Source: CAVRXQ01 sp963725215 (GTDB taxonomy: Bacteria; Actinomycetota; Acidimicrobiia; Acidimicrobiales; Bog-793). From it: a stretch of 64,000 nucleotides of DNA. The translations under genes and the position numbers were made by a program. The stretch's first letter is position 1. Every line of letters begins with the position of its first letter. Location of the stretch: positions 1-64,000 of the forward strand of contig CAVRXQ010000004.1 of the NCBI GenBank assembly GCA_963725215.1, given 5' to 3'. Shown here one piece after another: positions 51,881 to 59,760 of the stretch. The notes beneath the pieces are model-generated. The model saw only the letters and a program-made list of their open reading frames with translations, had not been told where the DNA came from and searched no databases.

Positions 51881-53874
51881 GAAGACGCTCCGACCGAGAC
51901 GAGCTCGGGGATGGGAACCGACGCGGGATCGGTGGGTCGACGGCGGCGTCCTGGCGCCGCGGCCAACAGTGCGCCGATCGCACAGAGGATGCCACCGGAC
52001 CACAGCCAGACTATGAGCGGCTGCACGATGAGGTCGAGCGAGGCGGTCGCAGCAGAACCGCGCGAGCCGAGGGTGAACCCTCCCGAGCCCGCGGCCAAAT
52101 AGACGTCGACAAACGCGGTCGAGTCGATCGACGGCGTCGCGACGCCCTCCGTGTCGCCGCGGAACACGTCGATCGCCGGTCGGTAGATCCCCCGGCCGTC
52201 GACCCTCACGACGGCCTCTATTCCCGAGCGGTTGGGGTCGGCGAACTTCCGCACGGCGAGCAACTCGACCGTATGGCCGTCGAAGGCGACCGTCTGATCG
52301 GGATGGAGGGTGATCTCGGTGCGCTGTCCGAAGGACGACGCTGCGGCTAGACCGAACGCGACGAGCACGACACCCAAGTGGACGACCATCCCGCCGTTCG
52401 CCCGTCCGACGAAGCCCCGCCACCACCCGAATCCGCGACGATGCGCGGCGATCGACGCCAGGACGAGTTGGCGCATCGCAGCCGAGGCCGCGAACGCGGC
52501 GAGCCCGAACGCGGCGAGTGGTGTGAGCCCGCGTATGCCGGCGATCACGCAGGCGACGACCGTCGCGACGGCGCACCACGCGGGCAGCGCCAGTCGTTCG
52601 CGCATCACGCCGGACGCGGCCTTTCGCCACGGGAGCGCTGGGGCGATCGCCATCATCAACAACAGGGCCAGCCCGAGCGGCACGGCGAAGGTGTCGAAGT
52701 AGGGACGTCCGATCGTGATCGACTGGTTCGAGAACGCCTGCACGAAAAGCGGGAACACCGTGCCCAACAACACAACGAGCGCGAACGCCGCGAACAACAG
52801 GTTGTTGACCAAGAACGCACCCTCGCGAGAGACGGGTGAATCGATCCCGCCGGGAGATCTCAGCCGGTCTCCGCGCCAGCCGATCAGCCCGACACCAGTG
52901 GCGACGACGACTCCGAAGAAGCCGAGCAACGCCGGCCCGAGCCCCGAGTCCGAGAATGCGTGGACCGACTGCACGACACCCGAACGGGTGAGGAAGGTGC
53001 CGAGGATCGTGAGCGCGAACGTCGCGATCAGTAGCGAGAGATTCCAGATCCGCAGCAGCCCTCGACGTTCTTGCACCATCACCGAATGGAGGTACGCCGT
53101 CGCGGTGAGCCACGGCAACAAAGCGGCGTTCTCGACCGGGTCCCACCCCCAGAACCCGCCCCAGCCGAGCACCTGGTACGACCACCACGCGCCGAGAACG
53201 ATCCCGATCGTCAAGAACCCCCAGGCGACGACCGTGAAGCGCCGGGTCTCGACGAGCCATCCCTCGCCGACCCGTCCCGTGACCAAGGAGCCGACGGCGA
53301 AGGCGAACGGCACCGTGAAGCCGACGTAGCCGAGGTACAAGAACACCGGGTGCACGGCGACGAGGAAGTTGTCTTGCAACAGCGCATTCGGTCCAGCCCC
53401 GTCAGCCGGGATCACTCCCCTCGTCGCGGCAAAGGGATCGGCGGGTCCGATCATCAGCGCGAAGAAGAAGACCGCGACGGCGAAGACGACTCCGAGCGCG
53501 ATCGCGATGAGCGGGTCTTCGAGCCGGCGCCGGTTTCGCCAGGTGACGAGCGCTCCGTACGCGCTAAGGATCAGCACCCACAACAGGATCGACCCTTGAA
53601 GTGCAGACCAAAGTCCTGTCACCGAGAAGAACAGCGGGGTTTCGCGCGAATTGTTCTGCGCGACGAACGCCAGGCTGAAGTCGTGGGTGATCAGCGCGCG
53701 CTCCATCGCCACGACCGCGACGACGCATCCGACGAAAGCCGTCGTCGCCAGCACCGGTACTCGTGCGACCCACGCCGGCCTGTGGGCCGAGACTCCGGCA
53801 ACGACCGCAATCACCACCGAAAGCGCGGCGCAAAGACCGAGAAGATCGCCGACGTGGCCGAAGAACGCGTTCAT
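51877..53874 (-). CDS. ccmF: Cytochrome c heme lyase CcmF
   Basis: 665 residues with about 13-15 membrane segments. Heme-handling WWD domain GWGGFWGWDPVENAALLPWL, preceded and followed by the histidines NNSRETPLFFSVTGLW, VHPVFLYLGYVG and SVHAFSDSG. It joins heme from CcmE to apocytochrome with CcmH. Full length. Overlaps ccmE by 4 nt. Confidence 0.96.
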   Translation of the reverse strand: MNAFFGHVGDLLGLCAALSVVIAVVAGVSAHRPAWVARVPVLATTAFVGCVVAVVAMERALITHDFSLAFVAQNNSRETPLFFSVTGLWSALQGSILLWVLILSAYGALVTWRNRRRLEDPLIAIALGVVFAVAVFFFALMIGPADPFAATRGVIPADGAGPNALLQDNFLVAVHPVFLYLGYVGFTVPFAFAVGSLVTGRVGEGWLVETRRFTVVAWGFLTIGIVLGAWWSYQVLGWGGFWGWDPVENAALLPWLTATAYLHSVMVQERRGLLRIWNLSLLIATFALTILGTFLTRSGVVQSVHAFSDSGLGPALLGFFGVVVATGVGLIGWRGDRLRSPGGIDSPVSREGAFLVNNLLFAAFALVVLLGTVFPLFVQAFSNQSITIGRPYFDTFAVPLGLALLLMMAIAPALPWRKAASGVMRERLALPAWCAVATVVACVIAGIRGLTPLAAFGLAAFAASAAMRQLVLASIAAHRRGFGWWRGFVGRANGGMVVHLGVVLVAFGLAAASSFGQRTEITLHPDQTVAFDGHTVELLAVRKFADPNRSGIEAVVRVDGRGIYRPAIDVFRGDTEGVATPSIDSTAFVDVYLAAGSGGFTLGSRGSAATASLDLIVQPLIVWLWSGGILCAIGALLAAAPGRRRRPTDPASVPIPELVSVGASS

Positions 53875-54329
53875 CTCACCGAACCGTTCGGCGCCTTCAC
53901 CCGGTTCGGATGCGCCGCGATGTACTGGTTCGAATGCTTGACGAGGATCTGATCGGAGGAGAAAAGATCCGAGGAGGCGACGAAGTGACCGACGAGGACT
54001 ACCGGGATATCTGACTGGAACAGTTGTGGCGGCGATCCCGAGTTCTCGACGGGCACCTTCACGTTGCCGGAGGCGATCTCGAAGCGAAGCTCGCCGTTCC
54101 CCACCCGGCGGATCGTGTGCGGGACGACCACACCTTCGATCTGGAACGTCGAGTTCCCGAGGGCAGAGCGATCCGCGACCGCCTCGTTCGCCGTCTTGAA
54201 GTAGACGACGGCCGAGGTGAGCGTCTTGTACAAAAGGAACCCGATTGCCGCGACGAGAACGACCCCCACCAGCGCGAGCCGACGTCGGGTCTGTCGCGCC
54301 CTCGCTGTCGTTGCTTCCGTCGCGCTCAT
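53871..54329 (-). CDS. ccmE: Heme chaperone CcmE
   Basis: 152 residues. N-terminal anchor (RRRLALVGVVLVAAIGFLLY), OB-fold and the covalent heme-binding H-x-x-x-Y (His132 and Tyr136 in KHSNQYIA). Takes heme from CcmC and gives it to CcmF. The His type, not the Cys type of archaea and some others. ATG 54329 fits the family; longer frames are not needed. Confidence 0.93.
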   Translation of the reverse strand: MSATEATTARARQTRRRLALVGVVLVAAIGFLLYKTLTSAVVYFKTANEAVADRSALGNSTFQIEGVVVPHTIRRVGNGELRFEIASGNVKVPVENSGSPPQLFQSDIPVVLVGHFVASSDLFSSDQILVKHSNQYIAAHPNRVKAPNGSVR

Positions 54330-54366
54330 CGTGTGGTGCGCGTATGAGTGCCGAAGCGGGAGCGCG

Positions 54367-54543
54367 TCACGGTGAGTCGACTGCTGCGCCCGTCCCTCTT
54401 GCACGCGCCGAGATCTCGGGGTCATCTGCTTCGACCATGTCGAGACGACGTCTCGCAGCGCGGACTCGGACAACGAGGGCGATGCCGTAAAGCGTGAGCA
54501 CGCTGAGCGCGATCACATAACCGGCGATGATGTACGAACTCAA
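54367..54543 (-). CDS. ccmD: Heme exporter protein CcmD
   Basis: 58 residues: one membrane helix (SYIIAGYVIALSVLTLYGIALVV in outline) and a short charged tail, as in CcmD, which helps release holo-CcmE from CcmABC. The TTG start has GGAGG 7 nt upstream and overlaps the ccmC stop (TTGA). Confidence 0.8.
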   Translation of the reverse strand: MSSYIIAGYVIALSVLTLYGIALVVRVRAARRRLDMVEADDPEISARARGTGAAVDSP

Positions 54544-55352
54544 CGTTCTGCCTCCTCGCGGCGCTCGGCAAGCGCGATGGCGAGCGCCTCGTCGTTCTCG
54601 CGTGCGGCGAGCAACGACAATCGGTAGCGATTGACGAGGAGCCAGATGAACGCGAGCACGAACACGACGAAAGAGAGCAGCAGCGTCCAAGCCATCGAAC
54701 CGTGCACATAGGTCTTGCCGGTCGCCGGGTCGTCGACCGTCGGGAGCTGGTGGAGGCTCTTCCACCACATCACCGAGAAGTAGACAACCGGAACGTCGAT
54801 GAACGCGATGAGCGCGGCGATGGCTGAGCGCTTGGCCCTCGTCTCGAACTCACCGGGAATGCGGCGCACGGCGAGGTAGCCGAGATACAAGACGAACAAC
54901 AGCGCCGTCGTCGTGAGCAACGGATCCCACGTCCACCACGTCCCCCAAGTCGGGCGTCCCCACAGCGATCCGGTGACGAGGGTGAGCCCGGTGAACACGA
55001 CGCCGACTTCGGCGGCAGCCCCGGCGAGGTGGTCGAAGCGGGGGGCGCGCGTTCGCGGCCACAGGTAGAGCAGGCTCGACAAAAAGGCCAGTCCGTACGC
55101 GAGGTACATCACCCAGGCGAGCGCGGGGTGGATATACAGCAGCCGGACGAGGTTGCCGAGAGTGCGGTCGGGCGGCGTCACCCAAAGGCCGAGCCAGACG
55201 TCGACCGCGATTCCCACCACCGCCGCGACGCCGCACGCGGCGAGAAGGACGTCGCGTCGGGTGCGTCGGAGAATCCTCGCGTCCTTCGGTTCGTCCCGCG
55301 GAAGGACAGGCGCAGGTGACGCCGCGCGAATCGGGGTCGAGACCGCGCTCAT
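54540..55352 (-). CDS. ccmC: Heme exporter protein CcmC
   Basis: 270 residues, six membrane segments. WWD domain GRPTWGTWWTWDPLLTTTAL with flanking IHPALAWVMYLAY and SLHQLPT histidines. It loads heme onto CcmE. ATG overlaps the ccmB stop (ATGA). Confidence 0.95.
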   Translation of the reverse strand: MSAVSTPIRAASPAPVLPRDEPKDARILRRTRRDVLLAACGVAAVVGIAVDVWLGLWVTPPDRTLGNLVRLLYIHPALAWVMYLAYGLAFLSSLLYLWPRTRAPRFDHLAGAAAEVGVVFTGLTLVTGSLWGRPTWGTWWTWDPLLTTTALLFVLYLGYLAVRRIPGEFETRAKRSAIAALIAFIDVPVVYFSVMWWKSLHQLPTVDDPATGKTYVHGSMAWTLLLSFVVFVLAFIWLLVNRYRLSLLAARENDEALAIALAERREEAER

Positions 55353-56017
55353 GCGCCCTCGAGCAACGGACCGAACGCCACCGCGCCGACGACGGAGTAG
55401 ACGACGGCAAACACGCCAAGCAACTCGAGCCAGACGTATCCGCCCGAAGGCGAACCGGAGAGCGCGGCATTCGAGGTTTTCACCGCTGCAAGGAGGACTG
55501 GAGCGACGACGGGCAGAAAGAGCAGCGGGAGAATCGTCTCCCGGACCCGCGCGCTCACCGAAACGACCCCGTACACCGTGCCGACCGAGACAAGACCGAC
55601 CGTCGCGCCGGCGCACGCCCCGACGAGTTCGAGTGCGCCGGTCAAATGCACACCGAACAAGAACGCGCCCGCGACGGCGAGGACGACCTCGAGAGCGACG
55701 AGTTGCGCGCCGATCGCGATCGCCTTGCCGCAGAACACCCCCGCGGGATCAAGGCCGGAAAGCCGCAAGCCGTCGCGCGCGTCGTCGGCGGACTCGATCG
55801 CGAAGGCTCTCTGCACGGCGAGGATCGTCGCCAACACGACCGCCACCCAGAACAGTCCCGCAGCCACGCCGGACAACACGTGGTGGTCCGGTCCGAGAGC
55901 GAGACCGAACAGCACGAGCAGCACGAGGCCGAAGGGCAGCACTTCCGCCAGTGCGACGCGAGAACGCAGCTCGATTCGGAGGTCCTTCCCGGCGACGAGC
56001 GCGGCGTCACGCCACAT
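55349..56017 (-). CDS. ccmB: Heme exporter protein CcmB
   Basis: 222 residues, six membrane segments; AGKDLRIELRSRVALAEVLPFGLVL at the N-terminus is the CcmB start. It is the membrane part of the CcmAB ATPase that releases heme-loaded CcmE. ATG 56017 overlaps the ccmA stop by 11 nt. Confidence 0.93.
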   Translation of the reverse strand: MWRDAALVAGKDLRIELRSRVALAEVLPFGLVLLVLFGLALGPDHHVLSGVAAGLFWVAVVLATILAVQRAFAIESADDARDGLRLSGLDPAGVFCGKAIAIGAQLVALEVVLAVAGAFLFGVHLTGALELVGACAGATVGLVSVGTVYGVVSVSARVRETILPLLFLPVVAPVLLAAVKTSNAALSGSPSGGYVWLELLGVFAVVYSVVGAVAFGPLLEGA

Positions 56018-56708
56018 CGAGACCCGCCTCCCCGTTGCTCGCGGCGAGCGATTGACTCGACGAGTCCTGCGCGACGACACACGCGCCCCCGCGCATCTCG
56101 ACGACCCGGTGCGCGATCGTGCGCGCCCGCTCGAGTTCGTGCGACGCGAACAGCACCGTCGTCCCAGAGGCCACCGCTTCGTCGATCAGTTCGTCGAGAG
56201 TCGCGCGGCCCCCCTCGTCCAGTCCGGCGTGGGGCTCGTCGAGCAACCACAGGCGCGCGCGTCGCACGAGCACCGATGCGATCGCGACGCGCCGCCGTTG
56301 GCCGGCCGAGAGCTTCCCGATCGTCGTCTTGCGAAGCCGCCCGGAAAGCTCGAGACGCTCAAGAGCTCCGGCGAGGTCGGACGACGGCACCCTCGCCGCG
56401 CGAGCCGCGAAGCGGAGGTTTTCTTCGATGGTCAGATCGTCGTAGAGGAAGGTCTTGTGTCCGAGGTGGGCGACCTCGCGGCGCACCGAGATGCGGTCGT
56501 TTCCCAAGTCGTGTCCGAGGACGTGAGCCCGCCCCGACACGATCGGCACGAGCCCGGCGCACGCCCTCAACAAGCTCGTCTTTCCGGCGCCGTTCGGGCC
56601 TCGGAGGTGCACCACCTCCCCTTCGGAGACGTCGAGGCTCAAGCCTGCGAGTAGCGGAAAGCGACTCGCGACGGAGACGACTTCGGAGAAAAAGACGGCA
56701 GGAGCCAT
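56007..56708 (-). CDS. ccmA: Heme exporter ATP-binding protein CcmA
   Basis: 233 residues. ABC ATPase: Walker A GPNGAGKTS, signature KLSAGQRRRVAIA, Walker B LWLLDEPHAGLD and FASHE switch. It drives CcmE release with CcmB and CcmC. First gene of the nine-gene ccm operon, 53 nt after the gmd stop. Confidence 0.94.
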   Translation of the reverse strand: MAPAVFFSEVVSVASRFPLLAGLSLDVSEGEVVHLRGPNGAGKTSLLRACAGLVPIVSGRAHVLGHDLGNDRISVRREVAHLGHKTFLYDDLTIEENLRFAARAARVPSSDLAGALERLELSGRLRKTTIGKLSAGQRRRVAIASVLVRRARLWLLDEPHAGLDEGGRATLDELIDEAVASGTTVLFASHELERARTIAHRVVEMRGGACVVAQDSSSQSLAASNGEAGLDVA

Positions 56709-56761
56709 GGAAACCGCTAAATGGTACGGGCGCACGGCCCGACCGGGCCAAGCGGCGCGAG

Positions 56762-57724
56762 TTAGCGCCGCAGCGTCGCCAAGTCGGCGTCGACCATCAT
56801 CGCTACGAGCCCCGCGAAGTCGACCTCGGGTTTCCACCCGAGGATGCTGCGCGCCTTCGAGGCGTCGCCGACCAGCGCGTCGACCTCGGCCGGTCGGAAG
56901 AACTTCTCGTCGACGATGACGTGGTCCTCCCAGTTCAGCCCGACATGGGAAAAGGCGAGCTCACAAAGCTCGCGCACCGAATGGGTCTCGCCCGTCGCGA
57001 CGACGTAATCGTCCGGAGAGTCCTGCTGCAGCATCTGCCACATCGCTCGCACGTAGTCACCGGCGAATCCCCAGTCGCGCACCGCGTCAAGGTTCCCGAG
57101 GCGGATCTGCTGCTCGTGGCCGATCGCGATGCGTGCCGCGGCGTTCGTCACCTTGCGGGTGACGAATTCGAGACCCCGTCGCGGGCTCTCGTGGTTGAAC
57201 AGGATCCCCGATGACGCGTGGAGGCCGTAGCTCTCGCGATAGTTGACGGCGATCCAGTGCCCGTAGACCTTCGCCACGCCGTAAGGGCTACGGGGGTGGA
57301 ACGGTGTGACCTCGGTTTGTGGGACCTCGCGCACTTTGCCGAACATCTCTGAGGACGACGCCTGGTAAAAGCGGATCTCCGGATTGACGAACCGGATCGC
57401 GTCGAGGACGCGGGTCACTCCGAGGGCCGTCGCCTCGCCGGTGAAGACCGGCTGGCTGAACGACGTCTGGACAAATGACTGCGCGGCGAGGTTGTAGACC
57501 TCGTCGGGCGCCCACTCGTTCAAGACGTTGATGATCGACATCTCGTCGAGCATCTCGCCCGGGACGAGGGTGATCTTGTCCTGGATGTGCGCGACGCGCT
57601 CGAAGTTCAAGGTGCTCGACCGGCGCACCATGCCGATGACCTCGTAACCCTTTTCGAGCAGGAATTCGGCGAGGTACGAGCCATCCTGGCCAGTCACGCC
57701 GGTAATCAGGGCACGTCGAGGCAT
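56762..57724 (-). CDS. gmd: GDP-mannose 4,6-dehydratase
   Basis: 320 residues. NAD(P)-binding GVTGQDGSYLAEFLLEKGYEV, GMVRRSSTLNF, the SSSEMFGKV Ser/Glu site, SPYGVAKVYGHW (catalytic Tyr and Lys) and NHESPRRGLEFVTRK. It makes GDP-4-keto-6-deoxymannose for fucose or rhamnose in cell-surface sugars. ATG lies 6 nt after TAGAAA (leaderless, though AAAGGA could also serve). Confidence 0.96.
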   Translation of the reverse strand: MPRRALITGVTGQDGSYLAEFLLEKGYEVIGMVRRSSTLNFERVAHIQDKITLVPGEMLDEMSIINVLNEWAPDEVYNLAAQSFVQTSFSQPVFTGEATALGVTRVLDAIRFVNPEIRFYQASSSEMFGKVREVPQTEVTPFHPRSPYGVAKVYGHWIAVNYRESYGLHASSGILFNHESPRRGLEFVTRKVTNAAARIAIGHEQQIRLGNLDAVRDWGFAGDYVRAMWQMLQQDSPDDYVVATGETHSVRELCELAFSHVGLNWEDHVIVDEKFFRPAEVDALVGDASKARSILGWKPEVDFAGLVAMMVDADLATLRR

Positions 57725-57822
57725 CGTCCTTTTCTAGGCGAGGTCAAGATAGGACGCAACCGCCGGACCGCTCCACGCGCGCGGACGCGCGCATTCGTTC
57801 GCGAACTCGCGAATACAGACGC

Positions 57823-57847
57823 CCGGCGGACCATTACGGCCCGCCGG
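57823..57847 (-). terminator. Hairpin after the cold-shock gene
   Basis: CCGGCGGaCC (57823-57832) pairs with GGCCCGCCGG (57838-57847) with one mismatch and a 5-nt loop. No T-run. Confidence 0.5.
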
Positions 57848-57858
57848 AGCGCCCAGGC

Positions 57859-58059
57859 TCACGCCGGCCGGACGTTGGCGGCCTGAAGACCCTTCTGTCC
57901 CTCTTGGACGTCGAACTCGACCTGCTGCCCTTCTTCGAGCGTCCGATATCCGTTCATCTGGATGGCCGAGTGGTGGACGAAGACGTCGGCCCCCCCTTCT
58001 TGGCTGATAAAGCCGTAGCCCTTCTCAGCGTTAAACCACTTCACAGTTCCGGTCGCCAC
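57859..58059 (-). CDS. Cold-shock protein, CspA family
   Basis: 66 residues. RNA-binding motifs GTVKWFNAEKGYGFI and DVFVHHSAI in a single CSD fold; RNA chaperone. GTG start with AGGGGG upstream. A -10-like TAGATATT lies about 25 nt further up, just after the hairpin that ends cysS. Confidence 0.95.
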   Translation of the reverse strand: MATGTVKWFNAEKGYGFISQEGGADVFVHHSAIQMNGYRTLEEGQQVEFDVQEGQKGLQAANVRPA

Positions 58060-58090
58060 GTCGGCGATCCCCCTTCTTGTCCGTCAATAT

Positions 58091-58121
58091 CTAAAGAGAG
58101 GGACCGCCGTTGGCGGTGTCC
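58091..58121 (-). terminator. Intrinsic terminator after cysS
   Basis: Reading the minus strand: a stem with core ACCGCC/GGCGGT (58103-58108 and 58112-58117) extended by GG/CC pairs, then CTCTCTTT. Between cysS and the cold-shock gene. The remaining 58122-58334 stretch shows no gene I can support. Confidence 0.6.
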
Positions 58122-58334
58122 TGGACGCGCTCAATTCCGTGCGTTTGGTTTCGGAGGAGCGGGCGTCGGCGGACGGCCACGATGGTCAGCGTTCTCTCAG
58201 GAAACGAGGTTACCAGGCATTTCGGCATCCGCAACTAAAAATCTGGCAACGGCAATTCAACTCGGCGAAATTGGCGCACCCCTCGCTCCAAGAATCACAA
58301 CGCTCCCCGCGCTCGTTGGTCCCCATTTCGCGGT

Positions 58335-59690
58335 TCAGCGATAGACGCGAGTTCCCTCAGGCGTGTCCTCGACGACGAATCCCCGTCGCTCGATCTCCTG
58401 GCGCAGCTCGTCGGCGGCTGCAAAGTCCCTCCCCGCTCGGGCGGCATCGCGGTCGCGCACCATCGCCGCGATCTCAGCAGGCAGGTCCTGCTCGAGCGAT
58501 GACGTGACGCCGAGCACGGCGAGCAGCTCCAGCACCACCTTCGCCAGCGTGCCCGCCGCTCGGTCATCTCCCCCGTCGGCGAGGGCGTTGGCCTGTCGCA
58601 GCGCGCTGAACAGCGCACCGAGCGCGGCGGGGGTGTCGAGGTCGTCGTCCATCGCCCGCCGGAAGGCCGCACGCAGGGCGACGACCGTTTCCAGTTCGGT
58701 CTCAAAGGGGGCGTCGGCGAAGCGTCGGGCGAGCGCGTCGATCCGACCAAGCGCCTGGGCGGCATCTTCGAACTGACGCTCGGCCACCTCGATCGGTTGG
58801 CGATAATGCGAGCGCAGCACGAGAAGCCGGTACGCGCGGGGATCCGAGGCGGCGAGCACCTCGCTGAGGGTCGTCGTGTTGCCGAGCGACTTCGACATCT
58901 TCTCGCCTCCGACGCGGACGAGCCCGTTGTGCATCCAGTGGCGGGCGAAGGTCTTGTCGTCGGCCACAGCTTGAGCGCGCTCGTTCTCGTGGTGCGGGAA
59001 GATCAGGTCCTCTCCACCCCCGTGGAGGTCGAAGCCCTCTCCCAACAGCGCGAGCGACATCACCACGCATTCGGTGTGCCACCCGGGTCGGCCGTCGCCG
59101 AACCTCGCCGCCCACGTCGGCTCGTTCGGCTTCGCCTTTTTCCACAGCACGAAGTCGATAGGCGACCGCTTGTATTCGTCGACCTCGACGCGGGCGCCCG
59201 CCCAAAGCTCGGCGAGGTCTTGGTGTTTCAGCAGCCCGTAGTCGGGAACGGACGACGTGTCGAGGTAGACGCCGTTGTCGGTGTCGTACGCGTGGCCACT
59301 CGCCAGCAACTGGCCGACGAACTCGACCATCTGATCGATGTACTCGGTGGCGTGCGGAACGACACTGGGGCGCAGAACCGCCATACGGTCCATCACGTCC
59401 CACCATTCGGCTTCGGCATCCTGCGCGACGTCGCGCCACGACCGTTCCTCGACCCGTGCGCGCTCGATGATCTTGTCGTCGACGTCGGTGACGTTCGAGA
59501 CGTGGGTGACGCGCACTCCTTCGGATTCGAGGTAGCGACGGAGCACGTCGTATACGAGCGCGAAGCGGCCGTGCCCGATATGCGGCGAGCCATAGACGGT
59601 CGGCCCGCAGACGTACAGCCCGAGCGAACCCGGCTCTTTCGCCGGGAGCGCTTCGACGCGCCCAGAAGCCGTGTCGCGGAGCCGGAGCAT
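58335..59690 (-). CDS. cysS: Cysteinyl-tRNA synthetase
   Basis: 451 residues. Class I synthetase: zinc Cys28 in YVCGP, HIGH (37-40), the HTECVVMS and HHENERAQ zinc ligands, and KMSKS (about 265). It charges tRNA(Cys). It lacks the MshC features of mycothiol ligase, having full anticodon-binding helices. ATG 59690 lies 6 nt after TACCGT (leaderless). Divergent from valS. Confidence 0.96.
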   Translation of the reverse strand: MLRLRDTASGRVEALPAKEPGSLGLYVCGPTVYGSPHIGHGRFALVYDVLRRYLESEGVRVTHVSNVTDVDDKIIERARVEERSWRDVAQDAEAEWWDVMDRMAVLRPSVVPHATEYIDQMVEFVGQLLASGHAYDTDNGVYLDTSSVPDYGLLKHQDLAELWAGARVEVDEYKRSPIDFVLWKKAKPNEPTWAARFGDGRPGWHTECVVMSLALLGEGFDLHGGGEDLIFPHHENERAQAVADDKTFARHWMHNGLVRVGGEKMSKSLGNTTTLSEVLAASDPRAYRLLVLRSHYRQPIEVAERQFEDAAQALGRIDALARRFADAPFETELETVVALRAAFRRAMDDDLDTPAALGALFSALRQANALADGGDDRAAGTLAKVVLELLAVLGVTSSLEQDLPAEIAAMVRDRDAARAGRDFAAADELRQEIERRGFVVEDTPEGTRVYR

Positions 59691-59760
59691 TCCGTTACGG
59701 TACTAGTCCAATGCGTCTCGAAGACCAGCTCAGGACAGAGAAATTCGGTGGCTCGCCGAG

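Noticed and set aside
58122..58334. Small genes between the cold-shock gene and cysS
   Set aside because: Open frames here lack ribosome sites and have no coding-like composition.
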